In this document: in pieces, positions 1-8,728 of the stretch
Position numbering within the stretch: position 1 is the stretch's first letter
Layout: each line of letters opens with the position of its first letter
Origin: an uncultured Clostridia bacterium
Lineage (GTDB): Bacteria; Bacillota; Clostridia; Christensenellales; CAG-917
Assembly (NCBI GenBank): GCA_947589395.1
Contig: CANQAA010000005.1
Coordinates: forward strand, 1 to 38,866
Length of the DNA stretch: 38,866 nt
Reading direction: 5' to 3'
Translations under genes and position numbers: made by a program
Notes under the pieces: model-generated
The model's input: only the letters and a program-made list of their open reading frames with translations
Databases searched by the model: none
Told to the model about the DNA's origin: nothing

Positions 1-900
1 GACGTATAGGTCGTACATATTGAGCGTCTTGACGGGCAAAACGCGCTTTCTCAAGGCGACGTATCTGTGCAATGGCTCAAGTCCCTTGTCCACCGCCGCA
101 AGCAGCTTTTCGTAACACTCGGTAGGCACGTTTTCGCGATACATCGCGTACTCGAGCGAGCTTGAAAACTTTTTCGTCTTTGCAAAGAACCAATCTTTTT
201 TGACGTTGCCCGCGTAGTTTGCCGCAAGCATGTTGACGTGATCGCGATATATCGAGAACATACCGGCAAAAGCGCGCGCCCTCACCTTTTGAGAGGGACT
301 TTGCAAAAGCATTCCGTAGACGCCGTGACTGAGCTGCACCCTGTTGCCGTGCTCGTCCGTGACATGAGGAAATTTGATGTCCGCGTTGTCGAACATGCCG
401 AACACGTCCTCGTTTGTGTCCGCAAATATGCCCACTTCGCTCAATATCTTCTCCTCTTCTTTTGAGAGGATGATGGCCTTGTTCCTCAATATCTCCTTGA
501 AAAAGACGCTGTAGTTTTCAAGTTCCTTGTCGTTTGCAAGCTCCTCGAGCCGTTTTACGCTGAGTTGCGCAAGCTCGGGAACGATATATGACGTCGCCGA
601 GTCGAAGCTCACGATCAACATCTCCGCCTTTGAGGTCATGCCCTGATAGAGGGCGACGCGCGTGTCGACGTCGTGCGCAAGTTTGGCGTATTGATATAGC
701 CTCGATATCTCCTTTGAAAGCTCGGAGTTCAGTTTGAGACACGCCTTGAGGCTTTCTATGTCCTCAAGTTTGCCGTGATATTTATCCATATCCTCGAGCC
801 TGCGCTTCGCGCTTTCAAGCGCGTCCTCCCAAGCCTTGTCGCTTTCAAATATATCGCTCAGTTTCCATTTGTAAAAGCTCAGATCGTTTTTAAGTTCCAT
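1..900 (-). CDS. pepF: Oligoendopeptidase F-like M3 peptidase, N-terminal part (C-terminus runs off the window)
   Basis: Minus-strand translation from the ATG at 900 reads MELKNDLSFYKWKLSDIF...VPTECYEKLLAAVDKGLEPLHRYVALRKRVLPVKTLNMYDLYV, a PepF-like N-terminal region; open through position 1. Confidence 0.85.
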   Translation of the reverse strand, partial: MELKNDLSFYKWKLSDIFESDKAWEDALESAKRRLEDMDKYHGKLEDIESLKACLKLNSELSKEISRLYQYAKLAHDVDTRVALYQGMTSKAEMLIVSFDSATSYIVPELAQLSVKRLEELANDKELENYSVFFKEILRNKAIILSKEEEKILSEVGIFADTNEDVFGMFDNADIKFPHVTDEHGNRVQLSHGVYGMLLQSPSQKVRARAFAGMFSIYRDHVNMLAANYAGNVKKDWFFAKTKKFSSSLEYAMYRENVPTECYEKLLAAVDKGLEPLHRYVALRKRVLPVKTLNMYDLYV

Positions 901-932
901 TTTTCCTCCACACAAACATTAACAAAATATTT

Positions 933-2423
933 TTACTCGTTGAAGAGCGCGTTGTCCACGAACTCCGGCTCGCAAGTGAGATTTATGCCCAACTTTCTTA
1001 ATGGCGCTTCTTCCGTTTTTGAAAGCATATATGTCGAGTGCGCCTCGCAGCCCTGCAAAAACGTGAGTTGCTCAACCGCGCTTGCGGCGGTTGCGTCCGT
1101 AGCCGCGCAAATGGAGAGGGCGATGAGCGCCTCTTCGAGCGACAGCGTGTTGCGCTTTTCTTTGAGCACTTTGGTCTTGAGATCGAGTATCGGTCCTATG
1201 ACGTAGGGCGAGATGAGCTTTTGACGGTCGTGCATGCCGGCAAGCTCCTTCACGCTGTTGAAAATGCAAGCCGCCGCCGCGCTCATTCTTTCGCTGTTCT
1301 TGCCCGTGACGATCTTCCCGTTTGGGAGTTCGAGCGCGATCGCGCCGCGCGAATTGTTTTTCTCGTTCTTTTTGTTTGCCGCCTCGACGACGGGACGTAT
1401 GGCGGGAGTGATGGCGAGCTTTGACATCAAAAACTCCAACCTGCTTACGGTTTTTTCGTCCGCCCTGCCTATCTTCAGATCGCAAAGCGCCTTATAATAT
1501 CTCCTCAAGATCTCCTGCTTTGACGCCTCCCTGCACGCCTCGTCGTCAACAATGCAATAGCCCGCCATGTTGACGCCCATATCCGTCGGGGACTTGTAGA
1601 TGCACTCCTTGCCCGTTATCTTCGTGAGGATGCTGCTGACAACGGGGAACACCTCGATGTCCCTGTTGTAGTTGACGGTTATCTTGCCGTACGCTTCGAG
1701 GTGAAAGTTGTCCACCTTGTTGACGTCCTGAAGATCCGCCGTCGCCGCCTCGTAGGCGAGATTGACGGGGTGATTGAGGGGGAGATTCCAAATCGGGAAG
1801 GTCTCGAACTTGGCGTAGGACGCCTTCACTCCCCTCTTGCTCTCGTGATAGAGTTGACTTAGACACGTCGCGAGCTTGCCGCTTCCCGGTCCGGGCGCGG
1901 TCACGACCACGAGGGGACGGGAAGTCTCGATATACGGGTTCGCGCCGTAGCCTTGATCGGAGACGATGGTGTCTATCTCGTGAGGATAGCCCTTCGTCGG
2001 GGTGTGGATGTAGACCTTCACTCCCCTGTTTTCGAGCTTCTGTTTGAAGCTGAGCGCCCCCTGCTGATTTGTGAACATGGTTATCACGACGGAGTTGATG
2101 AAGATGCCCATTGCGGAGATGTTGTCTATCATCCTCTCAACCTCGCTGCCGTAGGTTATGTCGAAGTCCGCGCGCATTTTGTTGCGCTCTATGTCCCCCG
2201 CGTTTATGCAGACGATGAGCTCCGCCTTGTCCCTGAGCTTTTGGAGCAGCTTGATCTTTGCCGCCTTGTCAAAGCCCGGAAGCACCCTCGCCGCATGCAT
2301 ATCGTCAAAGAGCTTGCCGCCGAACTCCATATAGAGCTTGTCAAATCTGGATATCCTCTCGAGGATATGCTCGGATTGCATTTTCATGTAAAGATCGCTG
2401 TCAAAACCTAATTTCATAGCCAT
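933..2423 (-). CDS. DUF1846 family protein
   Basis: 496 aa; GFDSDLYMKMQSEHILERISRFDKLYMEFGGKLFDDMHAARVLPGF and the overall pattern match DUF1846 proteins. Confidence 0.88.
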   Translation of the reverse strand: MAMKLGFDSDLYMKMQSEHILERISRFDKLYMEFGGKLFDDMHAARVLPGFDKAAKIKLLQKLRDKAELIVCINAGDIERNKMRADFDITYGSEVERMIDNISAMGIFINSVVITMFTNQQGALSFKQKLENRGVKVYIHTPTKGYPHEIDTIVSDQGYGANPYIETSRPLVVVTAPGPGSGKLATCLSQLYHESKRGVKASYAKFETFPIWNLPLNHPVNLAYEAATADLQDVNKVDNFHLEAYGKITVNYNRDIEVFPVVSSILTKITGKECIYKSPTDMGVNMAGYCIVDDEACREASKQEILRRYYKALCDLKIGRADEKTVSRLEFLMSKLAITPAIRPVVEAANKKNEKNNSRGAIALELPNGKIVTGKNSERMSAAAACIFNSVKELAGMHDRQKLISPYVIGPILDLKTKVLKEKRNTLSLEEALIALSICAATDATAASAVEQLTFLQGCEAHSTYMLSKTEEAPLRKLGINLTCEPEFVDNALFNE

Positions 2424-2431
2424 ATTCCTTC

Positions 2432-4873
2432 TTATTGATTGAGTGTGTAAATGTGCGTCGCAAACTCGACTTTTGCGCCCTTGACGAGCTGTTTGCCCTT
2501 TGTGGTTCGGGTCTCCAACTTGATCTGCTCCGTGTTGACAGTCTGAGTTCCGCCGTTTGTCACGATCTGTATGTCATACGGCATCTTGACCGTGTCGATG
2601 AAGACTACTCTGTTGTCGCCCTCGAGCTCAATGAGCTTGACGCCCTTGAGATATCTCGAAGTGGGCTCTATGGTCGCGGTGATCACGCGCTTCATGTTCG
2701 TGGCTTTTGTTATCACGACGATCTCGCCCTCGTCGTCCGCCTGACCTCCGAACACGACGCTGTCGCCGTCGTTGAGCTTGACGCCCTTGACCCCTGCGGC
2801 GTTTCTGCCCTGAAGGGGAATTTCCGTCCCCCTGTATATCAAAATTTGTCCTTGAGAGGTCACTTCCATCACCTGCTTTTCGTCGTCGACGACTTCTGCG
2901 GAGATTACCTCGTCCTTGTCGGCTAAATTTATCGCCTTGATGTACGCCTTGTTCATCGAGGTGAACTCCGAAAGTTCCACCCTCTTGACGTAGCCGCCCC
3001 TTGTGAACAGCACGAGCTCGCCCATTATCGCGCCCTCAAAGAAGATGAGGCTCACGGGATATTCGCCGGATTGCACGTCCGGGCTCAATGTGTTGATCTT
3101 GAAGCCCTTTTCCTTGAACTTCTTTTCGGGGAAGTCCGTGACGTCGAGCTTGACAAGGCTTCCCAAATTTGTTATCGCAACGAGCGCTCCCCTGTTGTTG
3201 ACGGCAAGCGCCTGCTTTGGCAGACTATCAGCGCCTATCGCCCCCACGTCCTTCAGGGCGGCGTAATAGCTCTTTGGCGACATAAACCTGAGCTGTCCGT
3301 CCGCGCTCATCGCGAGCACACCCTCTCTATACGCCTTGACGGGCTCTTCGGGCTCGGAGGAAAAGTCAAGTTCGTCCTCCGCTCCCACGATGACGGTCGC
3401 GCGCTTGACGTCCTGATTGCGCTTTAGCTCCAAAAGCTCCTTTTTGACGACTGTGAGTTGGCGATGCTTTGAGGCAAGGATAGCCTCGTATTCCGCTATG
3501 CGCTGTTTTAGCTCTCTCAACTCCTGCTCGAGTTTTCCCACTTCGAGGCGAGCGAGGCTCTTCAAACGCATGTCGAGTATCGCCTGCGCCTGCACGTCGC
3601 TGAGCGAAAAGCGGCTCATCAACCTCTCTTTTGCCTTTGCGGTCGTTTCGGACTCCTTGATGATCTTTATGACTTCGTCGATGTTTCTTATCGCGACGAG
3701 CAGTCCCTCGACGATCTCCGCCCTCATTTTGGCGGCTTTAAGGTCATAGTTCGTGCGCCTTACGATGACTTCGCGCTGATATTCGATGTAATAGTCGAGA
3801 TATGCGGTGAGACTGAGCTGCTCCGGCTTGCCGTTTGCGATCGCGACCATGTTGACGGAATATCCGATCTCGAGGTTGGATTTTTTCATCAAAAAGTCGA
3901 GGATCTTGTTGGCGTCTGCGTCCTTTCTCAGCTTGATGACCGCGCGCATACCCTTTTTGTCGGACTCGTCCACGATGTCTACTATGCCCTGCAAGGTCTC
4001 CTTGTTCGCTTCTTTTAAGTCCGCAATGCGGGTGAGCAGGTCGGATTTGTTGACCTGATACGGAATTTCGCTGATAATTATGTTCTTCTTGCCGCCATCG
4101 TCGGGTTCGACGTGCACGCGCGACCTTATCTTTATCCTGCCCTTGCCCGTTTCGTATATACTCTCGAGGCTGTCGACGGGGATGATATAGCCCCCAGTCG
4201 GAAAGTCCGGCCCGTGAAAGACGGTGAACAAGTCCTTGATGGTGGCCTTCGGGTTTTCTATCCTCATCACGACCGCGTCTATGCACTCCCCCATATTGTG
4301 AGTTGGAATGTTTGTCGCAAGCCCGACCGCGATGCCGTTTGCGCCGTTGACGAGAAGGTTTGGAAATCTTCCCGGCAAAGTCATGGGCTCTTCGAGACTG
4401 TCGTCGAAGTTTGCCGTCCACTGCACGGTCTCCTTGTCGATGTCCCTTAAAAGCTCGAGCGCGAGAGGGTTCATTCTCGCTTCGGTATATCTCATCGCCG
4501 CCGCGTCGTCGCCGTCCACGCTTCCGAAGTTGCCGTGCCCGTCCACAAGAGGCATTCTCATGGAAAAGGTCTGAGCAAGTCTCACGAGCGCGCCGTAAAC
4601 GGAGCTGTCGCCGTGCGGATGATATTTTCCAAGACAGTCTCCCACGATCCTCGCGCACTTTTTGTGCGGCTTGTCGGGGGTGAGCCCCATCTCATGCATG
4701 GAATAAAGCACCCTGCGCTGAACGGGTTTCAATCCGTCCTCCACTCGCGGAATGGCTCTGTCCAAGATGACGTTCTCGGAGTACGGGATCATCGAGTTGT
4801 GCATGACCTCCTCGAGCACCGTGTTGAGAATTTCCTGTCTGTTTTCAACAATTTCCGTCCTGTTTTTTGCCAT
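2432..4873 (-). CDS. parC: Type IIA DNA topoisomerase subunit A, topo IV (ParC)-like variant
   Basis: 813 aa; [47 protein letters not shown], plus beta-pinwheel C-terminal repeats. No canonical QRRGGKG GyrA box. GyrA versus ParC naming is uncertain. Confidence 0.8.
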   Translation of the reverse strand: MAKNRTEIVENRQEILNTVLEEVMHNSMIPYSENVILDRAIPRVEDGLKPVQRRVLYSMHEMGLTPDKPHKKCARIVGDCLGKYHPHGDSSVYGALVRLAQTFSMRMPLVDGHGNFGSVDGDDAAAMRYTEARMNPLALELLRDIDKETVQWTANFDDSLEEPMTLPGRFPNLLVNGANGIAVGLATNIPTHNMGECIDAVVMRIENPKATIKDLFTVFHGPDFPTGGYIIPVDSLESIYETGKGRIKIRSRVHVEPDDGGKKNIIISEIPYQVNKSDLLTRIADLKEANKETLQGIVDIVDESDKKGMRAVIKLRKDADANKILDFLMKKSNLEIGYSVNMVAIANGKPEQLSLTAYLDYYIEYQREVIVRRTNYDLKAAKMRAEIVEGLLVAIRNIDEVIKIIKESETTAKAKERLMSRFSLSDVQAQAILDMRLKSLARLEVGKLEQELRELKQRIAEYEAILASKHRQLTVVKKELLELKRNQDVKRATVIVGAEDELDFSSEPEEPVKAYREGVLAMSADGQLRFMSPKSYYAALKDVGAIGADSLPKQALAVNNRGALVAITNLGSLVKLDVTDFPEKKFKEKGFKINTLSPDVQSGEYPVSLIFFEGAIMGELVLFTRGGYVKRVELSEFTSMNKAYIKAINLADKDEVISAEVVDDEKQVMEVTSQGQILIYRGTEIPLQGRNAAGVKGVKLNDGDSVVFGGQADDEGEIVVITKATNMKRVITATIEPTSRYLKGVKLIELEGDNRVVFIDTVKMPYDIQIVTNGGTQTVNTEQIKLETRTTKGKQLVKGAKVEFATHIYTLNQ

Positions 4874-6846
4874 TATTCGTTGCTCTCCTGCGGCTGTACT
4901 TTGAAGGTGTCCACCTTGTTGAAATCCGCGTATTTATAGATATAGTCCTTGCGGATGTTGCTGTCGTCGCCCATGAGTATGGTTATGCGCTTGTCCGCCA
5001 TCGCGGCGTCGTCGATGGTCACTCGCGTGAGCGTGCGCTTTGCGGGGTCCATCGTCGTGTCCCAAAGTTGCTCGGGATTCATCTCGCCAAGCCCCTTGAA
5101 ACGTTGAAGCAACGCGTTTTTGCCCATCTTTTTTTGCCCCTCGACGAGCGCCGCGTCGTCGTAGCAATAGAGTATCTCGTCCTTTTTTTGCAGACGATAA
5201 AGCGGCGGCATGCCGATGTAGACATGCCCGTCCAAAATGAGCTGGCGCATATATCTGAAAAAGAATGTGAGCAAAAGCGCCCTTATGTGCGCGCCGTCCT
5301 GGTCTGCGTCCGCGAGAATGATGACTTTGTCGTATCTTAGCGACTCCATGTCGAGCTCGGGCTCTATTCCTATGCCGAGCGCACTGATGAGAGTTGCGAA
5401 TTCCTCGTTTGCGAGAATCTTTTCAAGGTTTGCCTTCTCGACGTTGAGCGGCTTGCCTCTCAAGGGCAAGATAGCCTGAAACATCCTGTCCCTCGCCTGC
5501 TTCGCGCTGCCGCCTGCGGAGTCCCCCTCCACGATAAACAGCTCGTTGATGGAGGGATTTTTGCCCGAACAGCTCGCCAATTTGCCGACGAGTTTCAAGC
5601 TCGCCACCTTGTTTTGCTGACGGCTCAGATCCTTCGCCCTCTTTGCCGCTTCCCTCGTTTTTGCGGCGCCCATAGCCTTTGAAATTATCTTCTCCGCCGT
5701 AGCCTTGAAGCCGCGTTGCAAAAGTAGCTCCGCCAGCGCCTCCGAAACGAGCGTCTCGACTTTTTGTCTGACTTCGGGGTTGCCTAGCCTCCCCTTTGTC
5801 TGTCCTTCGAACTGGACGTTTTGCATCCTCACCGTGACGACCGCGACCATGCCCTCTCTGAAGTCCTCGCCGAGCAAATTCGCCTGCTTGTCCTTGAGAA
5901 TGTTGTTTTTGCGGGCGAAGTCGTTGAAGACCTTTGTCACCGCGCTCTTGAAGCCGACCTCGTGCGTGCCGCCCTCCGCCGTCGGGATGCTGTTGACATA
6001 GGAATATATGCTCTCCGAGTATCCGTCCGTATGCTGAATTGCGGCTTCCACCTCAAAGTGCTCCTCTTTTGCCTGAACATAGAGGGGCTTGTCGTAAAGC
6101 ACCGTCCTTCCCTCGTTGAGATATTGAACGTAGTCCGCAATGCCGCCCTTGTAGCAAAACACGTCGTGCTTGTCCGTGCCGCCGTCGAGGGGCATGCGGT
6201 TGTCGTCGATGATTATGCTCACGCCCTTGTTGAGATACGCGAGATCCCTCATCCTCTCGGCGATAACGGAGTAGTCGAACTTCTCTCTTCCAAACACCCT
6301 TTCGTCGGGCTTGAAGATGACCGAAGTCCCCCTGCCCTTCGTCTTGCCCACTACCGTCAACGGAGTTTTGACGATGCCGCTCTTGATTTTGTTGCCTATC
6401 TGTGGAGAGTAAAATTCCGCGCGATAGAGATATCCGTCGCGCTTGACTTCAACTGTGAGCCACTCGCTCAAAGCGTTCGTCACGGACGCGCCCACGCCGT
6501 GCAGTCCGCCCGAGTAGTTATATTGCCCGTTGTCAAACTTTGCGCCCGCGTGCAACTGCGTGAAAACCACCTCGACGCCGGATATCTTCAGTTTCGGGTG
6601 CTTGTCGACGGGCACGCCCCTGCCGTTGTCCGTGACCCTCACTACGTTGTTGTCCATCAGCTCGATCGACACGGTGTCGCCGTAGCCGTTCGCCGCCTCG
6701 TCGATGGAGTTGTCAACAATTTCCCAAAGGATGTGATGCATGCCCTTTGAACCCGTCGTGCCGATGTACATACCCGGACGCTTCCTTACCGCGTCAAGCC
6801 CCTCGAGCACTCTTATATCGCCGGCTTTGTATTCTTGATTCGTCAT
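4873..6846 (-). CDS. parE: Type IIA DNA topoisomerase subunit B, ParE/GyrB-like
   Basis: 657 aa; GHKL ATPase motifs ([38 protein letters not shown]), [21 protein letters not shown] and [22 protein letters not shown]. 1-nt overlap with the subunit A gene. Confidence 0.88.
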   Translation of the reverse strand: MTNQEYKAGDIRVLEGLDAVRKRPGMYIGTTGSKGMHHILWEIVDNSIDEAANGYGDTVSIELMDNNVVRVTDNGRGVPVDKHPKLKISGVEVVFTQLHAGAKFDNGQYNYSGGLHGVGASVTNALSEWLTVEVKRDGYLYRAEFYSPQIGNKIKSGIVKTPLTVVGKTKGRGTSVIFKPDERVFGREKFDYSVIAERMRDLAYLNKGVSIIIDDNRMPLDGGTDKHDVFCYKGGIADYVQYLNEGRTVLYDKPLYVQAKEEHFEVEAAIQHTDGYSESIYSYVNSIPTAEGGTHEVGFKSAVTKVFNDFARKNNILKDKQANLLGEDFREGMVAVVTVRMQNVQFEGQTKGRLGNPEVRQKVETLVSEALAELLLQRGFKATAEKIISKAMGAAKTREAAKRAKDLSRQQNKVASLKLVGKLASCSGKNPSINELFIVEGDSAGGSAKQARDRMFQAILPLRGKPLNVEKANLEKILANEEFATLISALGIGIEPELDMESLRYDKVIILADADQDGAHIRALLLTFFFRYMRQLILDGHVYIGMPPLYRLQKKDEILYCYDDAALVEGQKKMGKNALLQRFKGLGEMNPEQLWDTTMDPAKRTLTRVTIDDAAMADKRITILMGDDSNIRKDYIYKYADFNKVDTFKVQPQESNE

Positions 6847-6953
6847 TTCTTCCTTTAGAGTATATATAACTCGATTATAAAAAATATTAAAATAATTATA
6901 TCATATCTGCGTCCCCAATACAACCATACGGACGAAATTTTTTGTGATTTTGT

Positions 6954-7023
6954 CAAGCCTTGAAGGCTTGGCGACCAAACCTTGAAGGTTTGACTACAAA
7001 AGCGCGCTCGCTTTGAAAGCGAG
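6954..7023. repeat. Three consecutive hairpins, each a 6-bp stem with a TTGAA loop
   Basis: CAAGCC-TTGAA-GGCTTG (6954-6970), CAAACC-TTGAA-GGTTTG (6976-6992), CTCGCT-TTGAA-AGCGAG (7007-7023). Confidence 0.8.
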
Positions 7024-7370
7024 AGAACCTAAAGCGCGAGATGGGCTGCAGTTTGATATAAGTTCACGTTCGCTCGCTTGATAAGTTTTGGCGAGCGCAA
7101 CGAACACTTAAATCGAAGGCTTGTCTGAGCACGATGTCACTTGTTCGAAGCATAATTAACGAGCACTTATTCGGAGACTGCATGAGCACGACGGCTCTTA
7201 TTCGAAGCGTTCTTAGACCCCGCTCACTTTCTCGTTTGAAACATTGCACTCTATTCGGGGCGTAGTATGTCCTCGCCCGAGAAAGTATTTTGAAACATTC
7301 TGCTGAGACGGGGTGGAGCCGCAACGGCGGCGACCGTCGGAGTCCGAGCGGTCTTACTTGCAGTGCGCAA

Positions 7371-7403
7371 GCGGCAGGAGAGTTCTGTTTTTCCTCCTGC
7401 CGC
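7371..7403. repeat. Strong inverted repeat / hairpin
   Basis: GCGGCAGGAG (7371-7380) and CTCCTGCCGC (7394-7403), perfect 10-bp arms, 13-nt loop. Confidence 0.7.
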
Positions 7404-7786
7404 AAGCGGCATAAGCAGAGGCGACCGGCTTTGAGCGAGGCGACTTCCCCTCCCGCACACGACGAGAAGTGTATGTAGAGGATACGCTATATTTGTGTGG
7501 AGAGGGGAAAGCCCGGAGGGAAAGGGTGGGTCTTCTAATTTGGGTGCGCACATCCAACCTAAGTAGAGAACACGCTCATTTGCGTGCTTGAGCACGACGA
7601 GAACTTATTCGAAGCGTACTTAGAAATGATGGCTCTCATTCTAAGCGGGACTTGAGCATGATGGCTCTTGTTTGAAGCATAACTAACAAGCACTTAATAT
7701 GGACGCACTTAGTCTAAGTTTAGTTTGACAATCCCCTCAGTCTGCGAACGCGTGCACGCGGCGCAGCCGGTCCCCCTTCGGGGTCC

Positions 7787-7816
7787 CCAACAAATGAGCT
7801 TGCCTCGTTTGTTGGG
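7787..7816. repeat. Inverted repeat / hairpin
   Basis: CCCAACAAA ... TTTGTTGGG, 9-bp perfect arms. Confidence 0.6.
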
Positions 7817-7954
7817 TTAGACTTAGGGCGGCCTTGAGCGGATAGTTTGAACACAACGAAAGCACATTCGAAGCGAAGCGACAAGTCTGCAGTTGCGTGG
7901 AGAATCGCGGCTCCCCTGCATGCCAACTGGCAATAAAATTGCCCGTTGGCAAAC

Positions 7955-7981
7955 AAAAAAGTGCCATACAGGCACTTTTTT
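7955..7981 (-). terminator. Rho-independent terminator abutting the tRNA-Trp 3' end
   Basis: AAAAAAGTGCC-ATACA-GGCACTTTTTT; on the minus strand GTGCC hairpin followed by T6, starting at the encoded CCA. Confidence 0.85.
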
Positions 7982-8055
7982 GGCAGGGGAGACGCGATTC
8001 GAACACGCAACCGACGGTTTTGGAGACCGTTGCTCTACCGTTGAGCCACTCCCCT
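7981..8055 (-). tRNA. tRNA-Trp (anticodon CCA), CCA tail encoded
   Basis: Minus strand AGGGGAG TG GCTC AACGGTA GAGC A ACGGT CTCCAAA ACCGT CGGTT GCGTG TTCGAAT CGCGT CTCCCCT G CCA folds as a cloverleaf. Confidence 0.93.
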
Positions 8056-8066
8056 ATTGCTTGCAT

Positions 8067-8095
8067 ATTATAGCAAGCATTTTGGAATAAGTCAA
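8067..8095 (-). promoter_or_regulatory. Sigma-A-type promoter of tRNA-Trp
   Basis: Minus strand TTGACT (8095-8090), 17-bp spacer, TATAAT (8072-8067), just upstream of the tRNA. Confidence 0.85.
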
Positions 8096-8176
8096 CAAAA
8101 TACATCAAATTTTGCCGCCTTATGGAATATGGATTTTGAAGTTTACAACGCGCAAAATTTATGCTATGATTTTAGC

Positions 8177-8653
8177 ATGGACAAAAAATTTGTTGAGATA
8201 TACACGGACGGCGCGTGCTCGGGCAATCCGGGAACGGGCGGCTGGGGCGCGGTGCTCATCTACGGCGAGCACAAACGCGAAATGTTCGGCGCGGAGGAAA
8301 ACACGACCAACAACCGCATGGAGCTCACCGCGATCATCAAGGGGCTCGAAGCGCTCAAGTTCCCCTGCCGCGTCAATTTGTACAGCGACAGCTCCTACTC
8401 CGTCGATCCTTTCAACAAAAACTGGATAGAGGGCTGGATGCTTCGCGGTTGGCGGACTGCAGGTAAAGACGACGTCAAAAACGTGGATCTTTGGCAAAGG
8501 CTCGTGGAGCTCACAAGGGTGCACGAAGTCACCTTCATCAAGGTCAAAGGACACGCGGACAACGAGCTCAACAACAGATGCGACAAGCTCGCGCGCGACG
8601 CGATCAAAACTCTTCAAAAGCCCGCCGAAGTCAAGTTGCCCGAAAACATCTGA
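8177..8653 (+). CDS. rnhA: Ribonuclease HI
   Basis: MDKKFVEIYTDGACSGNPGTGGWGAVL..., NNRMELTAII, YSDSSYSVDPFNKNWIEGW, VKGHADNELNNRCDKLAR. ATG at 8177 preferred over the longer ORF. Confidence 0.95.
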   Translation: MDKKFVEIYTDGACSGNPGTGGWGAVLIYGEHKREMFGAEENTTNNRMELTAIIKGLEALKFPCRVNLYSDSSYSVDPFNKNWIEGWMLRGWRTAGKDDVKNVDLWQRLVELTRVHEVTFIKVKGHADNELNNRCDKLARDAIKTLQKPAEVKLPENI

Positions 8654-8670
8654 GCATTGAAATTCATATA

Positions 8671-8703
8671 AAAAATCCAACGACTGCTCGTTGGATTTTT
8701 TTT
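8671..8703. terminator. Bidirectional rho-independent terminator between rnhA and the EF-G-like gene
   Basis: AAAAATCCAACGA-CTGC-TCGTTGGATTTTT plus T run; convergent genes. Confidence 0.88.
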
Positions 8704-8728
8704 GTTATATTCGTTTAGATTGTCGAAA

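Larger units (their letters stand above)
7081..7900. repeat. Degenerate ~30-45 bp interspersed repeat family, consensus about TTGAGCAYGAYGGCTCTTRTTYGAAGCRTAACTAAC
   Basis: Copies by eye near 7127, 7182, 7588, 7625, 7652 and a weaker one near 7849, sharing GAGCAYGAYG...TTCGAAGC. Confidence 0.6.

Noticed and set aside
3744-4658. 304-aa minus-strand ORF inside parC in another frame
   Set aside because: Arg-rich, low-complexity out-of-frame translation of a conserved topoisomerase gene.
5821-6750. Long plus-strand ORF (309 aa) over parE
   Set aside because: Antisense to a convincing GHKL/TOPRIM gene; arises from codon bias, with no recognisable motifs.
7064-7595. Overlapping small ORFs (113, 114, 67, 62 aa) in the parE / tRNA-Trp intergenic region
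   Set aside because: Both strands and several frames open, no clear ribosome-binding sites or motifs; they follow inverted repeats rather than coding signal.
7081-7900. Possible CRISPR array
   Set aside because: Repeats are highly degenerate, irregularly spaced and contain no uniform spacers; no cas genes in the window.
7720-8108. ORFs of 96 and 123 aa over tRNA-Trp
   Set aside because: They read through a clear tRNA and its terminator, so spurious.
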